A stretch of DNA of 64,000 nt from a bacterium (GTDB lineage: Bacteria > Desulfobacterota > Binatia > HRBIN30 > CADEER01). The stretch's first letter is position 1. Each line of letters opens with the position of its first letter. The translations under genes and the position numbers were made by a program. The stretch covers positions 434,001-498,000 of the forward strand of contig JAHBUY010000002.1 of assembly GCA_019637795.1 (NCBI GenBank), written 5' to 3'. The notes below the pieces were generated by a model, which ran no database searches, was not told the DNA's origin, and saw only the letters and a program-made list of their open reading frames with translations. This document shows, piece after piece, positions 44,726-53,267 of the stretch.

Positions 44726-47163
44726 GCGCGCCCCGCTGGGCGGCGCTCATCGAGCGTCACTACCGCGCCGTCCTCGTCGCCTCGTTGCTGCTCGGCGCGG
44801 CGGCGGCGCTGTCGCTGACGCGCCTGCGCCTCGACGTCGACGTGCTCGGGATGCTGCCGCGCGGCGAGCCGGCGTTCGACGACTTCAAGACCTTCGTCGC
44901 CGACTTCGGCGAGCTCGACGAGCTGCTCATCCTGGTCGACGGGCCGCGGCCGGCGCGCGAGCAGGTCGCCGCGGCGCTGACCGCGGCCCTGGCACGGGTC
45001 GACGGCATCGCGAGCGTCCAGGGGCGGATCGACACCGCGACCGCGGCGGAGGCGCTGCTCGGGCGCTATCTCGCCAACTACATTCCGCTCGCCGACCACG
45101 ACGAGCTGCGCCAGCGCCTGACGCCCGACGGCATCGCGGCGCAGCTCGCCGCCGACAAGGCGCTGCTGGCGGCGCCGTTCGACCTCAGCCTGGCGCGCGC
45201 CGTCAGCGAGGACCCGCTCGGGCTGCGCCGCATCGCCGGGCGCCACCTCGCGGCGGCGGCGGGTGACGCGCTGCCCGACCTCGCCGGCGGGTATCTGACG
45301 GCGCGCGACGGCGAGGCCCTGCTGCTCATTGCGCGCCCCACGGGGTCGGCGTTCGACGGCGCCTTCACCGCCCGGCTGCTCTCGGGGGTCGACCGCGCCA
45401 TCGCGACCGCGCGCGCCGCCGTGCCCGACGCGCCGGTCCGCGTCGCCCTCACCGGTAGCTACGTCTTCGCCCAGGAGGACGCGGCGACGCTGAAGGCCGA
45501 CATCCAGCGCTACACGCTGCTGTCCCTGCTCGGCGTGCTGGCGGTGTTCTGGTTCGGCTACGGCAATCTGCGCGTCCTGCCGTTCGTCGCCTACCCGCTG
45601 CTGCTGAGCACCCTGCTCGCCTTCGCCGTGTCGCTGCTGCTCTACGACCAGCTCAACGCTCTGTCGCTCAGCTTCGCCGCCATCCTCTACGGCCTGTCGA
45701 TCGATTCCGCGATCCACTTCTACGGCCGCCTGCTGGAGGCGCGGCAGCGCCACCCCGGCGAGGCGCGCGCCGCCATCGCCGAGACGCTCGCCAGCCTCGG
45801 CTGGGCGAACGTCGCCGGCTCCGGCACCACCGCGGCGGCGTTCCTGGTGATCGCGCTCTCCTGCCTGGCGGTGGTCCAGCAGCTCGGCATCCTGACCACC
45901 ATCGGCATGCTGATCACCCTCGGCGAGTTCTTCGTGCTCTACCCGGCGCTCGGCTTCCTGCTCCTGCGGCACGGCGCCGCCCTGCCGCCGGCGCGCGACA
46001 CGCCCCGCCTCGGCGCCTGGGCCGCCGCCGCCCAGCGCCGCGCCGCGCTGGTGCGCGGCATCCTGGTCCTGGTGGCGATCGGCGGCGTCCTCGGCGCGCT
46101 GCGGGTGCCGCTCGACCCGTCGCTGCGGCGCCTGCGCCCGACCGATTCGCCGGCGCTGCGCGTGCAGGAGGAGATCGCCGCCCGCTTCACCCGCTCCGAT
46201 CGCGCCGGCGCGGTGCTGGTGGCCGGCGCCGACACCGAGGCGGCGTTGGTCGCCGGCGAGGCGGTGGCGGCGCGCCTGCGCGCCTATCGCGACGAGGGCG
46301 TGCTGGCGAACCCGCAGACCATCGACGCGCTGCTGCCCTCGGCCGCGGTGCAGCGCCGCCGCCTGGCCGCGTACGATGCGCTGCCGCGCGACGCCGCGCT
46401 GGCCGCCCTCGACCCGGCGCTGCGCGCCGCCGGATTCGACCCCGCGCGCTTCGCCGGCTTCAAGGCCGCCTTCGCCGCCCCGCGCGACGAGATCGTCACC
46501 CTCGCGACCCCGGCGCTCGCTCCGTTCGCGCCGGTGATCGAGCGCCACGTCCGCGAGCACGCCGGCGGCGCCGCCATGGTCGCGAGCTACGCCGAGCCGG
46601 CGGCGGGACACGACTGGAGCGCCATCGCGACCCGCCTCCGCGCCGACCTGCCCGATCTGCCGCTCGCGGTGGCGGCGCGCTCGCTGCTCGAGGAGCGCCT
46701 GCGCGGCGTGCTCGAGCGCGAGCTGCTCGCCTTCATTGCCCTCGCCGTGGTCGCCAACTTCGCCCTGCTCGCGCTGGCGCTCGGCGACCTGCGTGATGCC
46801 GCCGCCGTGCTCGCGCCGGTGTTGCTGGTGGTGGTCGCCGTCTTCGCGCTGATGGCGGCCGGCGGCATGGCGGTGGATCCGGTCAATCTCGTGGTCACGC
46901 CGCTGCTGCTCGGGATCGGCGTCGACAACGGCGTCTACGTGCTGAACGCCAGCCGCGAGCTCGGCGGCGCCGGCCCGGCCGTGCGAAGCTGCGGCCGCGC
47001 CATCTGCGTCACCTCCGGCACCACCATCGCCGGCTTCGGCGTCCTGGCGCTCTCCACCTATCCACCGCTGGCGGCGCTCGGATCGCTGATGGTCGTCGGG
47101 CTCGCGCTCGCCCTCGCCGCCGCGATCGTCGCGCTGCCGGCGCTGATGCGGCGGACGGGTTGA
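44722..47163 (+). CDS. RND-superfamily exporter (MMPL/HpnN type)
   Basis: An 813-residue inner-membrane transporter. A first membrane helix (18-35) leads to a periplasmic loop, then a block of five helices (about 265-420) with LSLSFAAILYGLSIDSAIHFYGRLLEA. The plan is repeated: a second loop, and five helices at about 670-810 with VNLVVTPLLLGIGVDNGVYVL. The GxDxxI/V motif in helix 4 of each half carries the proton-relay Asp. MMPL and HpnN members export lipids or hopanoids. It overlaps the lipoprotein gene by 4 bases and lies in the ACP/LolA cluster. Confidence 0.9.
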   Translation: MSAPRWAALIERHYRAVLVASLLLGAAAALSLTRLRLDVDVLGMLPRGEPAFDDFKTFVADFGELDELLILVDGPRPAREQVAAALTAALARVDGIASVQGRIDTATAAEALLGRYLANYIPLADHDELRQRLTPDGIAAQLAADKALLAAPFDLSLARAVSEDPLGLRRIAGRHLAAAAGDALPDLAGGYLTARDGEALLLIARPTGSAFDGAFTARLLSGVDRAIATARAAVPDAPVRVALTGSYVFAQEDAATLKADIQRYTLLSLLGVLAVFWFGYGNLRVLPFVAYPLLLSTLLAFAVSLLLYDQLNALSLSFAAILYGLSIDSAIHFYGRLLEARQRHPGEARAAIAETLASLGWANVAGSGTTAAAFLVIALSCLAVVQQLGILTTIGMLITLGEFFVLYPALGFLLLRHGAALPPARDTPRLGAWAAAAQRRAALVRGILVLVAIGGVLGALRVPLDPSLRRLRPTDSPALRVQEEIAARFTRSDRAGAVLVAGADTEAALVAGEAVAARLRAYRDEGVLANPQTIDALLPSAAVQRRRLAAYDALPRDAALAALDPALRAAGFDPARFAGFKAAFAAPRDEIVTLATPALAPFAPVIERHVREHAGGAAMVASYAEPAAGHDWSAIATRLRADLPDLPLAVAARSLLEERLRGVLERELLAFIALAVVANFALLALALGDLRDAAAVLAPVLLVVVAVFALMAAGGMAVDPVNLVVTPLLLGIGVDNGVYVLNASRELGGAGPAVRSCGRAICVTSGTTIAGFGVLALSTYPPLAALGSLMVVGLALALAAAIVALPALMRRTG

Positions 47164-47197
47164 CAGCTCGCGCGACGGGTGGCCTGTCTGACCTTCC

Positions 47198-48574
47198 GTG
47201 TCCGCCGTCGTGAACGTCCCCCGCGATGAGGTGCTGCGCGCCGCCGTCGAGCGCGCGCGCCGCAGCCCGTTCTACGCCACGCATCTCGCCGGCCACACCC
47301 TGCGCGGCCGCGCCGACCTCGCCAGCCTGCCGCTGACGCGCAAGACCGACCTGCGCGACGCCACTCCGTTCGGCATGCTGGCGGTGCCGCCGCACCGCGC
47401 CTGGCACTACCACGAGACCAGCGGCACCACCGGCGAGCCGATCTCCACCTGGTGCGGGCTCACGGAGCTGCGCGCCATGGCGGCGATCGTCCAGCGCATG
47501 GTGCCGGAGCTGGCACGCGAGACCATCCTGCTGAACCGCTTCCCGCTCTTCGCCCCGGTCTCGTTCGTGTTCGAGGAGGCGCTGCGCCAGGCCAACGCCT
47601 GCCACATCGCCGCCGGCACCATGAGCTGGGACGTGCCGTTCGGTCGCGCCGTCGACTTCATCCGCCGCCTCGGCGTCACCGCCATCTCCAGCCTGCCGCT
47701 CGAGCCGGTGCTGCTGCACGACCTGGTGACCGACGCCGGCCTCGACCCGGCCGAGGTCTTCCGCACCGTGCAGGTCGTGTTCTGCGGCGGGGCCGTGCTG
47801 CCGCCGGCGCTGCGCCGCATCATCGAGCACGACTGGCAGGCGCGGGTGGTCGAGATCTACGGCTCGAACGAGACCATGCTGATGGGCGTCGGCTGCCCGC
47901 GCGGGCGCCTGCACCTCTGCAACGAGCTGCTCGAGCTCGAGGTGCTGGATCCGCGGACGCACGCGCCGGTCGCCGCCGGCGCGCGCGGCGTGCTCACCAT
48001 CACCAGCCTGGTGCACGAGGTGATGCCGTTGGTGCGCTACGTCACCGGCGATCTGGTGCGCCTCGATCCGGCCGGCTGCGACTGCGGCCACGGCGGCCCG
48101 GTGGGCGAGGTGTTCGGGCGCGCCGGCGACGAATTCACCTATGGCGACCGCGCCACCACGCCCTACGAGCTGCTCGACGCCGCCTACGACTTCGCCGATC
48201 GGCTCGGCACGCGCGTCTTCTTCGTCCTGGCGCGGCCGCGCACCATGCACCTGCTGGTCGAGGTGCGCGACCCCTCGACGGCGCGCGACGCCGCCGCCGA
48301 ACGGGCCCTGCGCGAGCGCCTCGGCGTGCCGCTGGTCATCGAGTACCTCGGCCACAACGAGGTGCTCGACCGCAGCGCCCTGTACCGCGGGCCGAAGATC
48401 TACAAGCCGTCGGTGATCAGCGACTGGCGCGGCGACGGACGCAAGACCATCACCATCATGGAAGCCCTGCTCGAATGGCCGCGCTACGACCTGCGCACCC
48501 TGCTCCACCTCGGCCGCCGCCAGTTCCGCAACGCCCGCCGCCGCTCGCGCCTGGCGAAGGAGGATCGGGGATAG
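47198..48574 (+). CDS. Phenylacetate-CoA ligase-like adenylate-forming enzyme
   Basis: A 458-residue ANL-family enzyme of the PaaK type. YHETSGTTGEPISTW is the ATP-binding P-loop (A3), VEIYGSNET the A5 motif, VRYVTGDLVRLD the A7 region, and a CDCGHGG segment follows. A short C-terminal domain ends in basic residues. Such ligases activate aryl or acyl acids as CoA or load them on ACPs. It starts with GTG 35 bases after the exporter stop, continuing the cluster, and may supply the aromatic starter of the product; that role is inferred from context. Confidence 0.85.
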   Translation: MSAVVNVPRDEVLRAAVERARRSPFYATHLAGHTLRGRADLASLPLTRKTDLRDATPFGMLAVPPHRAWHYHETSGTTGEPISTWCGLTELRAMAAIVQRMVPELARETILLNRFPLFAPVSFVFEEALRQANACHIAAGTMSWDVPFGRAVDFIRRLGVTAISSLPLEPVLLHDLVTDAGLDPAEVFRTVQVVFCGGAVLPPALRRIIEHDWQARVVEIYGSNETMLMGVGCPRGRLHLCNELLELEVLDPRTHAPVAAGARGVLTITSLVHEVMPLVRYVTGDLVRLDPAGCDCGHGGPVGEVFGRAGDEFTYGDRATTPYELLDAAYDFADRLGTRVFFVLARPRTMHLLVEVRDPSTARDAAAERALRERLGVPLVIEYLGHNEVLDRSALYRGPKIYKPSVISDWRGDGRKTITIMEALLEWPRYDLRTLLHLGRRQFRNARRRSRLAKEDRG

Positions 48575-48605
48575 CGCACCGCGCCCGCGGACGCCCGTCC
48601 TCGGG

Positions 48606-49128
48606 TCAGGATCCGGTCAGGGCGCGCAGGCCGTCGAGCACGGGCCAGACCTCGACGCCGTTGTCGAAGCGCTGGCGTCGATCGCCGCGATAGAGGATCC
48701 ACAGTCGCACCGGCTTGCGGTCGCCGGCCACCGCGCGCAGCGACAGCAGGCCGCGCGTATCCGCGGGCCCCACCTGCCGGCCGTGCTTGATCTCGACGCT
48801 TGCGGGCGCTCGATCCCGTCAGGATGAAGCGCGGAGCCGGCGAGCGGTCGATCAGCGACTGAATGGTATTGAGGAGCGACGGCAGCCGCTGAACCTCGTC
48901 GACGACGACCAGCCGTCGTGGCGGCCCGGCGGCGAGCTCACGGCGCAGGCGCGCCGGATCCTTGGCATACGACAGGTACTCCGCCTCATCGGCGAGATCG
49001 ACGTAGAAGTCCGGGTCCAGGGAGCGGCAGAGAGTCGACTTGCCGACCTGCCGCGGCCCGAGCAGCAGCACGCTCTTGCGGCCCGCGGCGATGCGCGCGC
49101 GGAGCAGTCGGTCTCGCATGTGGGGCAT
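48606..49128 (-). pseudogene. Broken AAA_14/DUF4143 ATPase
   Basis: From the ATG at 49128, VLLLGPRQVGKSTLCRS (Walker A), LVVVDEVQRLPSLL (Walker B) and RFILTGSSARK follow normally. Immediately after, the sequence shifts to another frame that reads SVEIKHGRQVGPADTRGLL down to the stop at 48606, which is the C-terminal part of DUF4143 proteins. The whole middle (about 200 residues of the usual 380-400) is missing, with a frame change at about 48800. Hence an internal deletion has destroyed the gene. It is oriented opposite to its neighbours. Confidence 0.8.
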
Positions 49129-49376
49129 ATACGTCGTAAATGACCCACCTGCCACCTGCGCGGTCGGCGGTGCGTTTCCACACCCCTTCTCTGCGACGGC
49201 GCGTCGACCGACCGCGGGACGCTGACGGGATCGCACCCCCGTGCAGAGCGACGCGGCGATCGCGCTTGGTTGCAAAATCCTCCCGCTCCGTGATGGTCGT
49301 GGCGGCATCCGGCTCATCGGGAGTCGGTGCCGCGCGGGTCGCGCGCGGCCAATGCCAGTCTTCTGGGGGGAACCGG

Positions 49377-50342
49377 ATGATCCGATTCGATCGTAGTGTG
49401 CGCATCGCCGTCGCGGCAGCGGTGGCCCTGCTGGCGGCCGGCCGCGCGCCGGGGTTGAGCGCGGCCGACAAGTGCGAGGCGGACAAGCTCAAGCGCGCCG
49501 CCCTGTACGGCGCCTGCCGGCTCAAGGCGGAGTCGCAGGCGGTGAAGAAGGCGCTGCCGGCCGACTACACCAAGTGCGATGCCAAGCTCGGCCCCAAGTG
49601 GACGGCGGCGGAGACGAAGGCTGGCGGCCTGTGTCCGACCAACGGCGACCTCGCCATCATGCAGGGGTTCATCGGCCAGCATGCCGACGACGTCGCGACG
49701 GCGCTCGGCGGCGGCGGCCTGCCGACCTGTCCCGCCGACCTGGCGACCTGCGGCAACGATCTCGCCGCCTGTCAGGCGGAGCCGAGGGGCCAGCGGACCA
49801 AGACCCGACAGACCACCTGCTACAACGGCTCCGGCGGCGTCATCCCCTGCGCCGGCACCGGCCAGGACGGCGAGGTGCAGGCGGGGCTGACGGCGAGTTT
49901 CTCGGACAACGGCGACGGCACGGTGACCGATCAGCGCACCGGTCTGACCTGGGAGAAGTTGAGCGACGACGGCAGCGTCCACGACAAGGACACGTACGAG
50001 ACGTGGGTCGATGCCTTCGCCAAGATCGACGCCCTGAACAGCGCGGTCTTCGCCGGCCACGCCGACTGGCGCCTGCCGAACGTCAACGAGCTGCAGAGCC
50101 TGGTGGACTACGGCGCCGGCGGCAGCCCGTGGGTGCACGCGCCGCTCAACGCCGGGTGCATGGCTGGATGCACCGTCCTCACCTGCTCGTGCACGGTGAC
50201 GGGCGACTACTGGACGTCCACCACCGTCGGCAACGCCACGACCAACGCCTGGATCGTGGGCTTCGGCTCCGGTGGCGTCATTCCCGTGTTGAACAAGAAC
50301 GGCTACGCTGCCATCCGCGCCGTGCGCGGCGGCGGCTCATGA
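49377..50342 (+). CDS. Secreted DUF1566/Lcl-type protein with cysteine-rich N-terminus
   Basis: A 321-residue exported protein with a signal peptide (about 1-29). A Cys-rich helical region (ADKCEADKLKRAALYGACRLK) is followed by Cys-containing linkers, and a C-terminal DUF1566 domain begins FSDNGDGTVTDQRTGLTWEK and includes HADWRLPNVNELQSLVDY and GDYWTSTTV. DUF1566 resembles C-type-lectin/FimH-like adhesion domains. Proteins of this plan occur in many copies in some deltaproteobacterial genomes and are presumed surface or secreted adhesins. GGGGGGAACCGG precedes the ATG. Confidence 0.85.
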   Translation: MIRFDRSVRIAVAAAVALLAAGRAPGLSAADKCEADKLKRAALYGACRLKAESQAVKKALPADYTKCDAKLGPKWTAAETKAGGLCPTNGDLAIMQGFIGQHADDVATALGGGGLPTCPADLATCGNDLAACQAEPRGQRTKTRQTTCYNGSGGVIPCAGTGQDGEVQAGLTASFSDNGDGTVTDQRTGLTWEKLSDDGSVHDKDTYETWVDAFAKIDALNSAVFAGHADWRLPNVNELQSLVDYGAGGSPWVHAPLNAGCMAGCTVLTCSCTVTGDYWTSTTVGNATTNAWIVGFGSGGVIPVLNKNGYAAIRAVRGGGS

Positions 50343-50412
50343 CCGGCGCGGCGGCGCCCTGGCTCGCCTCCGGCGCGCCGGGGGCGGACCCACAGCGAGG
50401 AGAACGACTCTG

Positions 50413-50787
50413 ATGATCGGCTACGTCACCATCGGCAGCACGGACCTGGATCGCGCCTGCGCCTTCTACGACGGCCTGCTGGCCCTCGTCGGCGCCCGGC
50501 AGCTCATGGGCCTGGACCGGATCAAGTTCTACGGCACCGGCATGGACAAGCCGATGCTCGCCGTCTGCATCCCGTACGACGGCAATCCGCACCAGGTCGG
50601 CAACGGCAACATGGTCGCCATCCCCGGCGGCTCGCGCGCGGGCGTCGACGCGCTCTATGCCAAGGCCATGGAGCTCGGCGCCACGGACGAGGGGCCTCCG
50701 GGCGAGCGCATGCCGGTCTTCTACGGCGCCTACGTGCGCGATCCCGACGGCAACAAGCTCTGCTTCTTCGACATGAAGCTCGGCTGA
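50413..50787 (+). CDS. VOC (glyoxalase/bleomycin-resistance) family protein
   Basis: A 124-residue vicinal-oxygen-chelate fold protein. IGYVTIGSTDLDRACAFYD opens the first beta-alpha-beta-beta-beta unit, and MPVFYGAYVRDPDGNKLCFFD closes the second, with the usual DPDGN turn and C-terminal acidic residue. Several metal-ligand positions of true glyoxalase I are missing, so the reaction is unknown. The gene stands alone, 70 bases after the DUF1566 gene, with GGAG before its ATG, and is followed by a long GC hairpin. Confidence 0.85.
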   Translation: MIGYVTIGSTDLDRACAFYDGLLALVGARQLMGLDRIKFYGTGMDKPMLAVCIPYDGNPHQVGNGNMVAIPGGSRAGVDALYAKAMELGATDEGPPGERMPVFYGAYVRDPDGNKLCFFDMKLG

Positions 50788-50793
50788 GCGCGC

Positions 50794-50840
50794 GGCGCCG
50801 CCCCGGGAGACGGGACCCACGGTCCCCCGGGGGCGGCGCC
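50794..50840. terminator. Long GC hairpin after the VOC gene
   Basis: GGCGCCGCCCC (50794-50804) and GGGGCGGCGCC (50830-50840) form a perfect 11-bp stem, with smaller inverted pieces (GGGACC/GGTCCC) inside. There is no T-run; it may be a Rho-aided or bidirectional terminator. Confidence 0.5.
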
Positions 50841-51002
50841 CCCGCCGGCGAGCGAACGATTCACACGACCGGCGCCCATTCCTCCGGCGATCCCGTGCGG
50901 CTCGGCGGCGACGGCGGCGGTCGGAAACGCGGTGGCTCCGAGCATCGTCCGGCTCTGCCGCCGTGACGCCTTCCTCGGCACGGCACGCCCCATCGAACGA
51001 TC

Positions 51003-51896
51003 GTGGACCCCCGCCCGCTGCTGATCATCGTCAACCCGGTCGCCCGCCGCGCGGCCCTGCCGGCCGGCGCGATGGTGCGCGAGACCGTCGGCGACGGCGC
51101 CGACGGCGAGCGCATCCGCGACTGGATCACGGCCCTGCGGCCGCGCGCGGCGGTGGCGGCCGGGGGCGACGGCACCGTGCGCGCGGTGGCCGGCGCGTTG
51201 ATGGACGTCCCGGCCGCGGCGCGACCGCCGCTCGGCGTGCTGCCCCTGGGCACCGCCAACAACGTCGCCCGCGGGCTCGGGCTCGGCAACGTCGCCATCG
51301 CCACCGCGGCGCTGCGCGGCGCGGCGCCGCGCCCGCTCGATCTCGGGCGCGCCAACGGCACCTGGTTCGTCGGCTCCTGCGCCGCCGGGATGGACGCCGC
51401 GATCCTCGCCGCCCGCAACCGCTGGCGTGCGCGCTGGCCGATCGGGCGCGCGCTCGGTGGCTACCCGCTCTACCTGCTCGCCTGCGCGGCCGGACTGCTG
51501 CGCCATCGCCCGGTGCGGGCCACCATCGCCTGCGACGACGGCGCGCCGATCGTGCAGGCGGTGCACGACCTGCTCATCCTCAACATCGCGCTCTATGCCG
51601 GCGAGTTCCGCTTCGACACCGCCGACCACAGCGCCGACGGCCGGCTCGACCTGCACGCCTTCGCCGACGCCGGCGCCTACGTGCGCGGCTTCGTCACCGC
51701 CTGGCGCCGCCACCTGGGCGCCGCCGTGCCGCCGCCGCCGCTGCGCCGCGTCGCGCGGCTCGAGGTCCGCTTCGCCGCGCCGACGCGCCTGCAGATCGAC
51801 GGCGAGGAAGGCGGCCTCACCGACGCGCTGGCGGTCGCGGTCGTGCCGGCGGCGCTCCGGGTCCTCGCGCCGGCCGCGGCGGCGCCCTCAGAATAG
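51003..51896 (+). CDS. Diacylglycerol/lipid kinase family protein (DagK/YegS)
   Basis: A 297-residue lipid kinase. IIVNPVARR at the N-terminus, the ATP site AAGGDGTVRAVAGAL (53-67) and LPLGTANNVARGLG (about 80-93) are signatures of the DAGK catalytic domain. The C-terminal half forms the beta-sandwich with LQIDGEEGG near the end. The family phosphorylates diacylglycerol, sphingosine or similar lipids. The start is a GTG with no strong ribosome site; the N-terminal region between strand 1 and GGDGT is shorter than usual. Its end overlaps the converging HAD gene by 9 bases. Confidence 0.9.
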   Translation: MDPRPLLIIVNPVARRAALPAGAMVRETVGDGADGERIRDWITALRPRAAVAAGGDGTVRAVAGALMDVPAAARPPLGVLPLGTANNVARGLGLGNVAIATAALRGAAPRPLDLGRANGTWFVGSCAAGMDAAILAARNRWRARWPIGRALGGYPLYLLACAAGLLRHRPVRATIACDDGAPIVQAVHDLLILNIALYAGEFRFDTADHSADGRLDLHAFADAGAYVRGFVTAWRRHLGAAVPPPPLRRVARLEVRFAAPTRLQIDGEEGGLTDALAVAVVPAALRVLAPAAAAPSE

Positions 51897-52529
51897 CGCC
51901 TCGACCGCGGCGACGATCTCGCGCGTCGACGCGAGCACGCGGTGCGCGCCCTCGAAGCGCCCGCCGCGGGTCATCCCGCGCGGCACGACGATGCAGCGCA
52001 CGCCGGCGGCGCGCGCCGCCGCCAGCCCGCGCTCGGAGTCCTCGATCGCCACCGCCTCGTCGGGACGGCAGCCCGCGCGCGCCAGCGCGGTGAGGTACGG
52101 ATCCGGGTGCGGCTTGCTGCGCGCGTAGTCGCGGTTGGTGATCGCGAACTCGAAGAATCGCAACAGGCCGCTGCCGGCGTGGATGACGTCGAAGTGCTCC
52201 GGGTTCGAGCTCGTCACCACCGCCAGCCGGGCGCGCGGCCGCAGCGCCTCCAGCACCTCGGCGATGCCGTCGAGCGGCGCCACGCCGGCCGACAGCAGCG
52301 CCGCGTAGCGCGCGTTGCGCCGCTGCCGCAGGATCTCGATCGCGGCGGCGTCGCAGCGGTCGCGCACCAGATCGAAGACGCTGCGCCCCTGGCGCAGGCT
52401 GAGATCGATGAACTGCGCCTCGCCGACCTCCACCCCGATGTCCGAAAGCACCTCGCGGGTCGCGGCGTAGTAGAGGTGCTCGGTATCCACCAGCACCCCG
52501 TCGTTGTCGAAGAAGATCGCTTTGACCAC
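51888..52529 (-). CDS. HAD-superfamily phosphatase (beta-phosphoglucomutase-like)
   Basis: About 213 residues. Motif I is IFFDNDGVLVDTE with the nucleophile in D-x-D, motif II AVVTSSN, motif III K in YARSKPHPDPY, and motif IV AIEDSERGLAAA. The helical cap lies between motifs I and II (C1 type), as in beta-phosphoglucomutase and phosphoglycolate phosphatases. Substrate unknown. The GTG at 52529 gives VVKAIFFDNDG, the usual start; the open frame continues upstream into the repeat and is not used. Confidence 0.9.
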   Translation of the reverse strand: MVKAIFFDNDGVLVDTEHLYYAATREVLSDIGVEVGEAQFIDLSLRQGRSVFDLVRDRCDAAAIEILRQRRNARYAALLSAGVAPLDGIAEVLEALRPRARLAVVTSSNPEHFDVIHAGSGLLRFFEFAITNRDYARSKPHPDPYLTALARAGCRPDEAVAIEDSERGLAAARAAGVRCIVVPRGMTRGGRFEGAHRVLASTREIVAAVEALF

Positions 52530-52551
52530 GCCTAGTCTCGATGAGACAAAA

Positions 52552-52708
52552 GACTCCTCACCAGGGAGGCACGGAGACACGGAGGGCTCGGTGCCATAGC
52601 GAAGGCGCGGGGCCTCTTCTCACTCCATTTCCAATGAACTTTGGGATGAACGCTGAGCGGTTTCGAGATCAGCACTCTCCGTGTCTCCGTGCCTCCGTGG
52701 TGAAAGTC
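52552..52708. repeat. MITE-like inverted repeat with CACGGAG arms
   Basis: The left arm (52552-52584) and the right arm (52677-52708) are inverted copies of about 30 bp built from GGAGGCACGGAGACACGGAG. About 90 bases lie between. The core contains no gene. A degenerate shorter copy occurs at 34844-34885, and similar CACGGAGACACGGAG repeats are widely seen in intergenic DNA of many bacteria. Located between the HAD and GNAT genes; the right arm is followed by TTTTTT. Confidence 0.75.
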
Positions 52709-52724
52709 TTTTTTCGAAGCAAGC

Positions 52725-53150
52725 CTAGATCGCCTTCCCCATGCTGATGCGCGGCTCCACCGCGTAGCCGAGCCGGGCGTAGAAGGCGACCACGGCGTCA
52801 TTGCCGGCGACGATCTGCAGGTTGATCTTCGGGCAGCCGCGGGCGCGCAGCGCCGCCTCGGCCGCGCCCATCAGCGCGGTCGCGATGCCGCGCCGGCGCG
52901 CCGCGGGCGCGACCGCCAGGTGGTACACCCAGCCGCGGATGCCGTCATAGCCGAGCGCCACGGCGCCGACGACGCGCCGCCCGCGCACCGCCGCCAGGAT
53001 GAGATCGTCCCGCCGCGCGCGCTTGCGGGCGAGGTAGGCGGCCGGCTGATTCCAGGCCCGCGCGTCGGGGAACACCGCCTCCCACAGCGCCCGCACGCCG
53101 GGGACGTCGGCCTCCTCGATGGCGCGGATGACCACCTCGCCCATCGCCAA
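52725..53150 (-). CDS. GNAT-family acetyltransferase
   Basis: A 141-residue N-acetyltransferase. YHLAVAPAARRRGIATALM contains the acetyl-CoA pyrophosphate loop (R/Q-x-x-G-x-A), and INLQIVAGNDAVVAFYARLGY is the C-terminal strand-helix. It resembles YpeA, but the family is too broad to name a substrate. Start at 53150; a second methionine, two residues in, is an alternative. Oriented against the KS gene with about 117 bases between. Confidence 0.85.
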   Translation of the reverse strand: MAMGEVVIRAIEEADVPGVRALWEAVFPDARAWNQPAAYLARKRARRDDLILAAVRGRRVVGAVALGYDGIRGWVYHLAVAPAARRRGIATALMGAAEAALRARGCPKINLQIVAGNDAVVAFYARLGYAVEPRISMGKAI

Positions 53151-53267
53151 CGGCTACCGCGCCCATCCGCCGCATGCGACCGGATTCTCCACTCGTCGCG
53201 GATCCGGCTCCGCCCGCAGCGGCCGAGGCTGACAGTTGGCACGGCGCTCGATAAGGCTGGCGTAACG

